This document shows positions 8,409-16,343 of a stretch of DNA of 23,459 nt, piece by piece; the first letter of the stretch is position 1, and the number at the start of each line of letters is the position of its first letter. This DNA comes from Anaerolineaceae bacterium (GTDB taxonomy: Bacteria > Chloroflexota > Anaerolineae > Anaerolineales > Anaerolineaceae): positions 1 to 23,459 of the forward strand of contig JAUXFJ010000003.1 of the NCBI GenBank assembly GCA_030620065.1, written 5' to 3'. The notes under the pieces were generated by a model, which saw only the letters and a list, made by a program, of their open reading frames with translations, was not told where the DNA came from and ran no database searches. Both the position numbers and the translations under genes were made by a program.

Positions 8409-8445
8409 TAAAATATTCTCAACGCTTTACAGATAGATATACTTA

Positions 8446-9393
8446 ATGGACACTCCTTTATATTCTATTATCGCCCCAATATTCAACGAATTAGACAACT
8501 TACCCGAACTTTATCGAAGGGTTAAAGAAGCCATGGATTCATTAGGGAATCCTTGGGAGCTTATTCTTATTGACGACGGTTCAACCGACGGGTCGACTGA
8601 TGTTATCCGAGATCTGGCGCATGATGATCATAGAGTAAGAAAAGTTGTTTTTGCACGAAATTTTGGACACCAACTGGCAGTAACTGCTGGATTGGATTAC
8701 AGCCGCGGAAAGGCAGTTGTTATTATTGATTCCGACTTGCAGGATCCTCCTGAAGTAATTCCACAGTTGATTGAAAAATGGCATGATGGTTATGAAATTG
8801 TGTACGCTATAAGAGCTGAAAGGGAGGGGGAGAGCTGGTTCAAATTAGCAACTGCGTCCGTGTTTTACCGTATTATTTATCGAATCACCGATCTGGATAT
8901 ACCGCTGGATACAGGAGATTTTAGACTTCTGGATCGCAAAGTTGTAAACGTGATGACCCAGATGAAAGAACGTCATCGATTCTTGCGCGGTATGTCTGTT
9001 TGGGTTGGATTCCGTCAAACAGGAGTCGAGTATAAACGTGCAGCGCGCCACGCAGGTGAAACCAAATATCCGCTAAAAAAAATGGTTAAGTTTGCCAGCG
9101 ATGCTATTACCGGATACTCGTTTTTCCCCTTACAATTAGCGACATATCTCGGATTTTTCAGCGCAGGATTGAGTATCCTGGCGATTCCAGTCGTAATAAT
9201 CACCAGGTTGGCAGGAGATCAGGCTTTTTTAGGTCAGGCAACCACATTAATCGCTGTTCTCTTTCTTGGAGGTATCCAACTGATATCCCTCGGAGTTTTG
9301 GGCGAGTACATCGGACGTATATATGATGAAGCCAAGGGTCGTCCGCTGTACATCGTCCGTGAAGAACCAGATGATTTTCAAACAGAGAAATAA
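8446..9393 (+). CDS. Membrane-bound family 2 glycosyltransferase (GtrB/DPM1-like)
   Basis: Predicted polyprenyl-phosphate glycosyltransferase that loads a sugar from a nucleotide sugar onto undecaprenyl phosphate on the cytoplasmic face. The GT-A domain covers about 1-225, with SIIAPIFNELDNLPEL at the N-terminus, the nucleotide-binding DDGSTDGS (43-50), the metal-binding DSD (95-97) in IIDSDLQDPPE, GDFRLLD around 157-163 and the HRFLRG motif (177-182). Two membrane helices follow (about 229-253 and 264-286), then GEYIGRIYDEAKGRPLYIV, the standard tail of GtrB/ArnC-like proteins. At 315 residues it is full length. No clear ribosome site precedes the ATG at 8446. It lies between two PLP enzyme genes, 37 bases after one and 18 before the other, and has no evident link to the catabolic genes. 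Confidence 0.92.
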   Translation: MDTPLYSIIAPIFNELDNLPELYRRVKEAMDSLGNPWELILIDDGSTDGSTDVIRDLAHDDHRVRKVVFARNFGHQLAVTAGLDYSRGKAVVIIDSDLQDPPEVIPQLIEKWHDGYEIVYAIRAEREGESWFKLATASVFYRIIYRITDLDIPLDTGDFRLLDRKVVNVMTQMKERHRFLRGMSVWVGFRQTGVEYKRAARHAGETKYPLKKMVKFASDAITGYSFFPLQLATYLGFFSAGLSILAIPVVIITRLAGDQAFLGQATTLIAVLFLGGIQLISLGVLGEYIGRIYDEAKGRPLYIVREEPDDFQTEK

Positions 9394-9398
9394 GAAAG

Positions 9399-9404
9399 AA
9401 AGGA
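9399..9404 (+). promoter_or_regulatory. Ribosome binding site supporting a TTG start at 9412
   Basis: AAAGGA stands seven bases before TTG 9412. No ATG lies nearby in frame, so this site decides for the TTG start of the second PLP enzyme. Confidence 0.65.
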
Positions 9405-9411
9405 ATATAAA

Positions 9412-10878
9412 TTGAGCAGGATTGACTTATCTATAAATCCCAGTGGACGTCAGCAAGTAATAGAAAGAGTACGTGACAGAGGGTTCATCATCCCAACATT
9501 TGCACAAATGAAAGACCCTACTCTGATACCTGAAAAGATTTTACTAGAATTAAATAATATCGGTCTTTGGGATCTGAATCCGCGAAATCTCTTCCGAATC
9601 ACCTGGAAAAATGAGCCGGTGCCGATGGGAGGAGGTTTCAATGGTGTAAATTACATCGAATTCCCCATGTCTCTTACAGGGACTGACGCAAGGATTATTG
9701 CTCTGGTCGGTAAGTGGTTTCCAACAGGCTCCCATAAAGTAGGAGCAGCTTTTGGATGTCTAGTCCCACGTTTAATTACAGGGCAATTCGATCCCACAAC
9801 TCAGAAAGCCGTATGGCCATCCACCGGTAATTACTGCCGCGGTGGCGCCTACGACTCTGCGCTTTTGGCATGCGAATCAATCGCCATTCTTCCGGAAGGT
9901 ATGAGCCGCGAAAGATTCAATTGGCTGTCGAATATCGCAGGCGAAGTGATCGCCACACCGGGAAGTGAATCAAATGTAAAGGAAATATTTGACAAGTGTT
10001 GGGAACTCCGACGATCAGGTGAAGATTTAATGATCTTCAATCAATTCGATGAATTCGGTAATTATTTATGGCATTACGAGGTTACCGGGCACGCTTTTCA
10101 AGAAGTCCTTGCAAGGGAATTGGGGCCAAAGGATGCTTATCGAGGTGTGGTCCTTGCAACAGGGTCAGCGGGTACACTCGCATGTGGTGATTATCTAAAA
10201 CAGCTATATCCATCCAGTAAGATTGCTGCCAGCGAAGCTCTACAGTGTCCAACATTACTCGAAAACGGGTTTGGTGAACACCGAATAGAGGGTATAGGTG
10301 ACAAACATATACCCTGGATCCACAATGCAAAGAACACAGACATGGTGATCGCCATCGATGATAATGCAGTTGTTAATGTTGCCAGACTTTTTAATGAGCC
10401 AGCAGGAAAAAGCATCTTACTTAAACATGGAGTACCGGAAAGAATAGTTAATCAATTGGACTTACTCGGTTTCTCCAGTATATCGAATCTAATGTCATCA
10501 ATTAAATTCGCGAAGTATTATGAATTAGGGAAAAATGATCTTGTGCTCACCACATTGACAGATTCCATGGAACTTTATGAAAGCCGGCTAAAGGAGATGC
10601 ATGAGTCTTACGGACTATACAGCGAATTGGACGCAACAGCTCATCTGGCCAGGTATCTTCAAGGGTTGTCAACCGATCATACAGTAGAGTTAAGTTATGT
10701 GGATCGACGAAGGATTCATAATCTGAAATATTACACGTGGGTTGAGCAGCAAGGCAAAACTTACGAAGAAATCCAGGCACAGTGGTATGATCGTGATTAT
10801 TGGTTGCAAGTTCAAACTTTGGCACCCAAGATTGATATCCTGATCGATTCTTTCAACCACGATGTGGGCTTGATTTGA
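9412..10878 (+). CDS. Large fold-type II PLP-dependent enzyme of unassigned substrate
   Basis: PLP enzyme related to the tryptophan synthase beta / cysteine synthase superfamily. The probable Schiff-base lysine is Lys109 in PTGSHKVGAAFG; WPSTGNYCRGG (136-145) has the place of the substrate/phosphate loop and ATGSAGTLACGDYL (249-262) is the glycine-rich PLP-phosphate loop. Both ends extend beyond the catalytic core: about 90 residues at the N-terminus and a long helical-looking C-terminal part from 340 on, giving 488 residues against the 320-400 of ordinary members. I cannot name the reaction. Its place between importer and hydantoinase suggests ammonia elimination or beta-replacement on an amino acid such as 2,3-diaminopropionate, which YgeX handles in E. 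coli, but it does not show the YgeX-type lysine motif. Start is TTG 9412. A rho-independent terminator follows about 100 bases after the stop. Confidence 0.85.
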   Translation: MSRIDLSINPSGRQQVIERVRDRGFIIPTFAQMKDPTLIPEKILLELNNIGLWDLNPRNLFRITWKNEPVPMGGGFNGVNYIEFPMSLTGTDARIIALVGKWFPTGSHKVGAAFGCLVPRLITGQFDPTTQKAVWPSTGNYCRGGAYDSALLACESIAILPEGMSRERFNWLSNIAGEVIATPGSESNVKEIFDKCWELRRSGEDLMIFNQFDEFGNYLWHYEVTGHAFQEVLARELGPKDAYRGVVLATGSAGTLACGDYLKQLYPSSKIAASEALQCPTLLENGFGEHRIEGIGDKHIPWIHNAKNTDMVIAIDDNAVVNVARLFNEPAGKSILLKHGVPERIVNQLDLLGFSSISNLMSSIKFAKYYELGKNDLVLTTLTDSMELYESRLKEMHESYGLYSELDATAHLARYLQGLSTDHTVELSYVDRRRIHNLKYYTWVEQQGKTYEEIQAQWYDRDYWLQVQTLAPKIDILIDSFNHDVGLI

Positions 10879-10982
10879 TCAGCCTCCTGTACAGCGAGCA
10901 TTGAAGCACTCAATCTTAAGTGTTTTCCAGGGACAAGTTACGGCACATCCGTACAGAAAATGATACATGGTAAATAATGGTT

Positions 10983-11016
10983 TTCGGGAGTAAATTCATT
11001 TTTACTCCCGAATTTT
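10983..11016 (+). terminator. Rho-independent terminator after the PLP enzyme gene
   Basis: Perfect 12-base-pair stem (10983-10994 with 11001-11012) around a six-base loop, with CGGGAG at the GC-rich part, followed by TTTT at 11013-11016. It marks the end of the transcript that runs from the importer through the second PLP enzyme. Confidence 0.85.
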
Positions 11017-11171
11017 GGTACAGCTGGGTTTATAGACAGGCATAAACAACAAAAAAACGTGGATAACCCTGGCCATTTATTCACTTCTATCGAATAGGTA
11101 GGATTGAATAGAACAAAGCCAATCTCCGTATCCCCTGATTGGCAGTTTATGAATGTAGTGGTAGACTTGAA

Positions 11172-11197
11172 TTCAAAATACTTAGTTCAATTTTGAA
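11172..11197 (+). repeat. Inverted repeat touching the start codon at 11198
   Basis: TTCAAAAT and ATTTTGAA form a perfect eight-base inverted repeat separated by ten bases, ending on the base before ATG 11198. An overlapping palindrome, TTGAATTCAA, lies at 11166-11175. The position fits an operator or an RNA hairpin that controls translation start; there is no Shine-Dalgarno sequence in front of this ATG. Confidence 0.5.
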
Positions 11198-11761
11198 ATG
11201 ACAATGCTACCTAAAAATTCCGACTTAATACTGGTTGTCATAATGAATAACCTGCGTGATTTTGAAATCGCCCGGGTGTTAGGTTGGTACAGAATCCCCC
11301 TGCGGTCAGCACCTAAGATCATATCTGTTGATTACCTAGCCTTCTATCAGACCAGCGTATTTGGAGAAGAGAAATGGCGGATTCAATACTATGCTCCCGT
11401 ACGCGGGCATGAATTAACCACACGGGCAGAATTAATTCGCGATGAGCCAGAACATCAACACGCGAATCAGGATTATTTCAAAATCCAACTTGGTCCGATA
11501 GACAGATTACCCAAGCCCATCTTGGCTAAAAAATGGCGTCGAATAACTTTTTTTTACACCACCGGGGAACACCTGCGCCATGCCAGCACAGTAGATGATT
11601 TACTATTAGCTTCTGAAGAGCGTCCAATCTTCTGGCAAGCTCTGCGAGAGAGAGCAAGTCAAACACAGACATATATTCCTGATGAATTATCGGAAGAAGA
11701 TCTGGATCCTGACCTGCTCGCATTATTACTCGGAATGCAAGAAATGGATAACAATTGTTAG
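11198..11761 (+). CDS. Uncharacterised conserved-looking protein, 187 aa
   Basis: I do not assign a function. The protein is predicted soluble, without signal peptide or membrane segment. The N-terminal 130 residues look like a compact beta-rich domain with ARVLGWYRIPLRSAP, VDYLAFYQTSVFG, WRIQYYAPVRGHEL, DYFKIQLGPIDRLPKPI and WRRITFFYTT; the order of a Trp-Tyr element, a Phe-Tyr strand and alternating hydrophobics recalls PUA/EVE-like domains, but this is only an impression. The C-terminus (about 165-187) is acidic (SEEDLDPD). I recall similar hypothetical proteins from Chloroflexota without a known role. The ATG at 11198 has no ribosome site and follows an inverted repeat; the ATG at 11243 (MNNLRDFEI) is an alternative start. 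It ends nine bases before hydA, so it is very likely co-transcribed with it. Confidence 0.75.
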   Translation: MTMLPKNSDLILVVIMNNLRDFEIARVLGWYRIPLRSAPKIISVDYLAFYQTSVFGEEKWRIQYYAPVRGHELTTRAELIRDEPEHQHANQDYFKIQLGPIDRLPKPILAKKWRRITFFYTTGEHLRHASTVDDLLLASEERPIFWQALRERASQTQTYIPDELSEEDLDPDLLALLLGMQEMDNNC

Positions 11762-11770
11762 GTTTTTATT

Positions 11771-13189
11771 ATGTCTTATCTTATTAAATCCGGCACGATC
11801 ATCACAGCCTCCGAGACATACAATGCTGACATCCTCATAGAGAATGAGAAAATTAAAAGAATAGAAACCCAAATCGAAGCTGTTGATGCTATCGTTGTTG
11901 ATGCATCTGGCAAACTGATCATGCCGGGGGGCGTTGACCCACATACACATTTCGATCTGCCGATGTTTGATACTGTCTCATCTGACGATCATTATACAGG
12001 TCATAAAGCAGCCGCGTTTGGTGGAACTACCACGGTAATGGATTTCGTCCCTCTCGACCGGGCGACACTTTCGGAAAGCGTTGAAGCGTGGACTGATAAG
12101 GCTGCTCCGAAGGCTGCAATTGATTACAGCTTCCATATGAATATCACCCGTTTAGATCAGAAAATTCTTGAAGAAATCGCATCGCTCCCTGATGTTGGGA
12201 TCACATCTGTGAAAGTTTTTATGGCATATAACGATCGTCTGAGACTTCAAGATGGGGATATATTTAAAGTCATGCTTACCGCCAGAGAAAATGGAATGCT
12301 ATCTATGCTGCATGCGGAAAATGGGGATGTGATTGATATCTTGGTAGAAATTGCCTTGCAGTCAGGACATACTTCACCAGAGTGGCATGCCAGAACCCGT
12401 CCCGCCTGGGGTGCGGTCGATGCAACCCTGCGTGGTGCTGCCCTTGCCGCTCAGGCAGATGCGTCCTTATACATCGTCCATATGAACGCAGCAGGTGAAG
12501 TAGATCAGTTGGCATATGCACGCCAAAAAGATCTCCCTGTGATGGGTGAAACTTGTCCCCAATATTTATTCTTTACTGAAGAACATCTGAAACGACCCGA
12601 TGGTTCGAAATGGATCTGTTCACCACCGATGCGTTCACGAAAAGATAATGAGCGACTATGGCATGGACTATCCGATGGGACAATCCAAACCATTGGAACG
12701 GACCATTGTCCATTTTTTTTCAATGGCACGAAACCTATCACTTATGAAGGGGAAAAAATTGCGATACCGGGTAAGGAACTAGGGCGGGACGATTTCACAA
12801 AAATACCAAATGGTCTTCCCACTGTCGGAGATCGTCTGCCCATCATCTGGTCATACGGCGTGAATACGGGAATTCTTACACCAAATCAATTTGTAGCGCT
12901 AACCAGCACAAATCCCGCGAAGATATTTGGCATCTACCCTCGCAAAGGTACAATTCTCCCCGGATCTGACGCAGATATCGTGGTTTGGAACCCAGACCGG
13001 AAAATAGTTTACGGTGTTGACTATGCGCATCACCGCACAGATTATAATCTCTTTGAAGGTTGGGAACTTGTTGGTTTTCCTGAAAAGGTTTTTTTGAGGG
13101 GGACCTTAATTGTTGATGGTGATCAATGGTTAGGAAATTCCGGTATGGGTAAATTTCTCCATCGTCAGCCACATGCCCAAACCCTATGA
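11771..13189 (+). CDS. hydA: Dihydropyrimidinase / hydantoinase
   Basis: Zinc-dependent cyclic amidohydrolase that opens hydantoin or dihydropyrimidine rings to N-carbamoyl amino acids. All metal ligands are visible: His58 and His60 in DPHTHFD, the carboxylated Lys148 in SVKVFMAY, His181 in HAEN, His237 in VHMN, and Asp311 in GTDHCPF. Tyr153, in the MAYND loop, corresponds to the catalytic-site tyrosine of hydantoinases. Its 472 residues are the usual family length, and NPAKIFGIYPRKGTILPGSDADIVVW is the standard C-terminal segment. Substrate cannot be told from sequence. With a YgeW-type carbamoyltransferase, carbamate kinase and a purine-type importer nearby, a ureide formed in purine or uric acid breakdown is more likely than a pyrimidine, since no dihydropyrimidine dehydrogenase or beta-ureidopropionase is seen. 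It overlaps the next gene by four bases (ATGA). Confidence 0.93.
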   Translation: MSYLIKSGTIITASETYNADILIENEKIKRIETQIEAVDAIVVDASGKLIMPGGVDPHTHFDLPMFDTVSSDDHYTGHKAAAFGGTTTVMDFVPLDRATLSESVEAWTDKAAPKAAIDYSFHMNITRLDQKILEEIASLPDVGITSVKVFMAYNDRLRLQDGDIFKVMLTARENGMLSMLHAENGDVIDILVEIALQSGHTSPEWHARTRPAWGAVDATLRGAALAAQADASLYIVHMNAAGEVDQLAYARQKDLPVMGETCPQYLFFTEEHLKRPDGSKWICSPPMRSRKDNERLWHGLSDGTIQTIGTDHCPFFFNGTKPITYEGEKIAIPGKELGRDDFTKIPNGLPTVGDRLPIIWSYGVNTGILTPNQFVALTSTNPAKIFGIYPRKGTILPGSDADIVVWNPDRKIVYGVDYAHHRTDYNLFEGWELVGFPEKVFLRGTLIVDGDQWLGNSGMGKFLHRQPHAQTL

Positions 13190-14709
13190 TGCACATGCAC
13201 AAAAGAGAGCTGTCTCGATTTAGCCTTTTTGGCTTATTCGTAATTCTAGGATGGAGTACTCTAATATCTTCCTGCAGCGCCACACCAACAATCACAACCA
13301 CACCTGGTGCAACACAAACAACGGGCACAAATGCGTTAACGACTACACTCTCACCGACACCTATTCCATCCAACTCGCCAACTCAACCAACTCTCACTAA
13401 AACATCAGCACCTTCCTCTACTGCGTCGCCGATAAAAACTGCATCAATCTCACCAACGAGCATCCAATCAACGCCTACAATCTATAGCAGCATGGAGACA
13501 CCGCAAGAGTCCAGCGGATTGATTTACCTCTCAGAACACTCCCTTATGCGTTGGGATCATGTGACAAATTATGTAGTTCCAATCAGTGAAAACGTATATG
13601 AATATTCGATAAATAAAAGTGGAAGATACGTTGCACTGCTGCGGACACAAAATATGGTCGCTAATGGAATAGAGATATTTGAGCTTGCTCTGTTAGACTT
13701 TGATATAAAACAGATTGAAAGACTAATTGATAATACAGCAAGGCTTTACAGCATTTCAATATCACCTGACGGAAAATGGATCGCTTTTTACCCTCAAAAA
13801 AATGGGGGGCGCCTCAAAGTGCTCCGTACCGACGGGACAAATGAGATGCTTGAATTGGGTTTTTGCCATGAGGAATTGATGACCCCATGTGACCCGATTG
13901 CCTGGTCTCATGACAGCCGGGCGGTCCTTTGGAGTGACCAACGGGGTATTTGGCTATCGTACCTGGAATGGGAAACACCATTATTGTTATCACCGAATAA
14001 GATGGAGTATACAGACCCTGAAGGCGCAACATCGGAAATCATGGTAACCTTCAGTGATTTGGAATGGTCCCCCACAGGGCGATATGCACTGGCAGTTGTA
14101 ACGCCTTCAGCATCCGCTGCACGCTGGTACGCTCTAATTGACACACGTAGAGAACAGATTGTTGAAATACCCCATACTTTTCAAGCTGGGACCTCAGCAG
14201 AAAATACAAGTTGGCTAAGTAATGGTGTATTCGTGGTTGGTCGCATCGAAGATAATGGAACGGAGCACCTGATCCAAATAGATATGTGGGAGATTATCCC
14301 AACCCATCAGGGCCTCATCCGAAACATCGAAACGATTTCTCTCACCCCGGATGATTTTCAAAATCCCATGGATTACAATTCAAAAAATGATGTCTATTTT
14401 GTTGATTGGATGAAACAACCACAAGATCAAACACCAATTTTATACTTTGGTGTTAAACCATCAAACGTTGAATCGTATCCTGCGATATTTTCCCTAGATA
14501 TTGAAAAAAATAATATTAATTTTACTTACGTTATCCCAATTTATGCCGAACAATTATATTGGGCTCCAGATTTGAGTGGAGCGCTTGTGATAAACAGCAG
14601 TGGCGATATTTACTTCGTTTCCATAATAGACGGCTCCTTACTCCCATTGCGTGGTGTGCTTGGAAAAGATGCTGACGACTTCAACTGGCTACCACCAACG
14701 CCCAGGTGA
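13186..14709 (+). CDS. Lipoprotein with Ser/Thr/Pro-rich linker and probable beta-propeller
   Basis: Exported, membrane-anchored protein of unknown role. The signal peptide (residues about 5-29) ends in a lipobox-like ISSC with Cys30 as anchor. A linker of roughly 75 residues, rich in Thr, Ser and Pro, follows. The remaining 400 residues hold repeated blade-like motifs of TolB/WD40-type propellers: ISISPDGKWIAFYP, IAWSHDSRAVLWS, LEWSPTGRYALAV, LYWAPDLSGALVI. No enzyme motif is seen. The ATG at 13186 overlaps the hydA stop by four bases, and the stop overlaps the GTG of the next membrane protein by four bases, so it is translationally coupled on both sides. A sensor or assembly role for the membrane proteins that follow would be a guess. 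Confidence 0.85.
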   Translation: MMHMHKRELSRFSLFGLFVILGWSTLISSCSATPTITTTPGATQTTGTNALTTTLSPTPIPSNSPTQPTLTKTSAPSSTASPIKTASISPTSIQSTPTIYSSMETPQESSGLIYLSEHSLMRWDHVTNYVVPISENVYEYSINKSGRYVALLRTQNMVANGIEIFELALLDFDIKQIERLIDNTARLYSISISPDGKWIAFYPQKNGGRLKVLRTDGTNEMLELGFCHEELMTPCDPIAWSHDSRAVLWSDQRGIWLSYLEWETPLLLSPNKMEYTDPEGATSEIMVTFSDLEWSPTGRYALAVVTPSASAARWYALIDTRREQIVEIPHTFQAGTSAENTSWLSNGVFVVGRIEDNGTEHLIQIDMWEIIPTHQGLIRNIETISLTPDDFQNPMDYNSKNDVYFVDWMKQPQDQTPILYFGVKPSNVESYPAIFSLDIEKNNINFTYVIPIYAEQLYWAPDLSGALVINSSGDIYFVSIIDGSLLPLRGVLGKDADDFNWLPPTPR

Positions 14710-16331
14710 TCAACATTTTAATTTTCAGAAATATGTATTCATTCCTGCCTGTTTTTATCTTATTATTTACACCAATATGTTTGCTGATTTTGCACTATTG
14801 GCGACCGAAGTTCCCTTTTTTTTGGCTGATCGCTGTGCTGGCATCAGTATTCAGCTGGACGTTACTGCTTTTATCACAGTTCGAAATCCCGACACTAATA
14901 ACCCTGATTGAATGGAAACCCCAGGAAATATTTCCAACATCACCCAAACTTCTGCTTGACGATGTATCTTGGGCTTATGGATTAAGCCTGAGTACAATAT
15001 TGCTATCATTTATCTTGACTTCTGCTGCAAGGAGCAATAAACAATACATAAACGAGCGTGAGTTAAATAATTCGCATTGGTTGGTTTGGATTTCCTCAAT
15101 AACGGTTGTCGGCATAGGGTTGATTACCGTTTTCGCAGGAGATTTAATCACTCTACTACTATCATGGACAGCGCTAGATATTTTTGAATTGTTGTTCCGC
15201 CTTTCAACAACTTCAAAAGGGACGAAAAACGGGAGAATAATTCTTTCCTTTGCATCTCGTATATTGGCCATCATTCCAATCATCTTAGCCGTTGCGTTTA
15301 CAGAACCAGTAAATCGCACTTATGATTGGACGTCTCTGCCTCCCAATATAACAACTTATTTAATTATTGCTGCAGTACTCCGCCTTGGCGTAATTCCTGT
15401 AAATCTACCCCCCATAACCTTAGGGTTTCCCCGTCCGCAGCTGCAGGCATTATTTCGTTTTATCCCAGCAGCCACGGGTTTAATGATGCTTACCCGCGCC
15501 GCAAATGCAGGACTGGATTCAGAGAGAACCGTATGGATTATTGGAATCTCACTGTTAATCGCGGTTCTGAGCAGCATCAAATGGTCCACACAAGCAGGAA
15601 AACAAGCACAACAACCATTCTGGATAATTTCAATCTCCATGTTCATGATTGCCGCAGCAGTCAGATCTCAGGTCGATGTCTGCCTTTCCTGGGGTGTTGC
15701 ATTGCTTCTTGCCGGTGCTATGCTTTCTTTCTATTCAGCACGAGACAAGAGGTTAATATGGATCGTTGTGATTGGCGTTTTAGGAATAACTACCCTCCCT
15801 TTAACCTCTAACTGGTATGGTGTTAATTTTTACGAAGGTAGCGATTTACACATTTTCTACCTTTTTATCATCCCACAAGCATTTTTAATTTTCGGGTGTG
15901 TGCGCCAAACAATACAACCAGGATCCTCATCGCTATCTGGAATCGAACGACTGATTTGGGTAATTTACCCTTGGGGATTATTTATTTTAGTAGTTTCACA
16001 GTATGTAATTGCTTTTTGGGTCCTTTATAGTTCTGACCAACTTGGAAAACCGCTTCCATCGCTGATCAATTCCTGGCCTGGTCTTGTTGCCAGCGGCTTT
16101 GCTATCACCTTATTCTACTTCCGCAAGAGATGGCAGAAAATTCTTCCCAAAGAACCAACGTTGACACAAACGAAACAAATCCAGTTATCTCTTGAGCGCG
16201 TCCCCAGGCTTTTTTTCTATACTGGAGAACAGTTGACCCATTTCATTGACCGGCTTGTAGAGGGTAAAGGTGCGCTCCTCTGGACAATCCTTCTTCTGAC
16301 ATTGATCATTTCCTTAATCACAAATGTCTAA
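14706..16331 (+). CDS. Divergent complex I antiporter-like membrane protein (NuoL/M/N-related)
   Basis: Polytopic protein of 541 residues with about 14 hydrophobic segments. The region around LLLDDVSWAYGLSLSTILL (82-100) and the following helices match the layout of the proton-translocating subunits NuoL, NuoM, NuoN and MrpA/D. The conserved Trp-Glu of transmembrane helix 5 reads Trp-Thr (154-155) in LLLSWTALDIFELL, and the broken-helix region LRLGVIPVNLPPITLGFPRP has no lysine and no His-x-Trp. The standard proton path is therefore missing. The C-terminal part from about 485 carries a soluble stretch and a last membrane helix. I use GTG 14706 (overlapping the previous stop); ATG 14733 is an alternative start. 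No NADH- or quinone-binding subunit is in the window. Whether it transports protons or sodium, or only scaffolds a complex, is unknown. Confidence 0.75.
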   Translation: MINILIFRNMYSFLPVFILLFTPICLLILHYWRPKFPFFWLIAVLASVFSWTLLLLSQFEIPTLITLIEWKPQEIFPTSPKLLLDDVSWAYGLSLSTILLSFILTSAARSNKQYINERELNNSHWLVWISSITVVGIGLITVFAGDLITLLLSWTALDIFELLFRLSTTSKGTKNGRIILSFASRILAIIPIILAVAFTEPVNRTYDWTSLPPNITTYLIIAAVLRLGVIPVNLPPITLGFPRPQLQALFRFIPAATGLMMLTRAANAGLDSERTVWIIGISLLIAVLSSIKWSTQAGKQAQQPFWIISISMFMIAAAVRSQVDVCLSWGVALLLAGAMLSFYSARDKRLIWIVVIGVLGITTLPLTSNWYGVNFYEGSDLHIFYLFIIPQAFLIFGCVRQTIQPGSSSLSGIERLIWVIYPWGLFILVVSQYVIAFWVLYSSDQLGKPLPSLINSWPGLVASGFAITLFYFRKRWQKILPKEPTLTQTKQIQLSLERVPRLFFYTGEQLTHFIDRLVEGKGALLWTILLLTLIISLITNV

Positions 16332-16343
16332 CATAGAGGTTCG

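Larger units (their letters stand above)
10879..11197 (+). other. Intergenic region of 319 bases
   Basis: It contains one clear terminator (10983-11016) and an inverted repeat that abuts the next start codon (11172-11197). No coding sequence, tRNA or recognisable riboswitch is seen in the remainder; a good sigma-70 promoter could not be picked out by eye, though one is expected between 11017 and 11197. Confidence 0.6.

Noticed and set aside
7709..8422. Antisense open frame of 237 codons under the threonine-synthase-like gene.
   Set aside because: The sense frame has clear PLP enzyme motifs throughout; the antisense product has low-complexity Ser/Ala/Pro composition and no family features.
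9412..10878. Assignment of the second PLP enzyme as YgeX (diaminopropionate ammonia-lyase) or as TrpB.
   Set aside because: Its lysine motif and extra N- and C-terminal parts do not match YgeX, and no tryptophan gene is near, so only the superfamily is named.
10876..10975. The TGA ending the second PLP enzyme is followed by 32 further open codons with two Cys, and SelB is encoded nearby, so a UGA-selenocysteine reading was considered.
   Set aside because: A run of this length is expected by chance, no SECIS-like hairpin follows the UGA at the right distance, and the enzyme appears complete before it.
13290..13490. Ser/Thr/Pro-rich stretch in the lipoprotein considered as a frameshifted region.
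   Set aside because: The frame is continuous from the lipobox through the linker to the propeller repeats, and such linkers are common on exported proteins.
15326..15811. Forward open frame of 161 codons inside the first antiporter-like gene.
   Set aside because: It is the +1 shadow of a continuous membrane protein frame and reads as Cys/Ser/Arg-rich noise.
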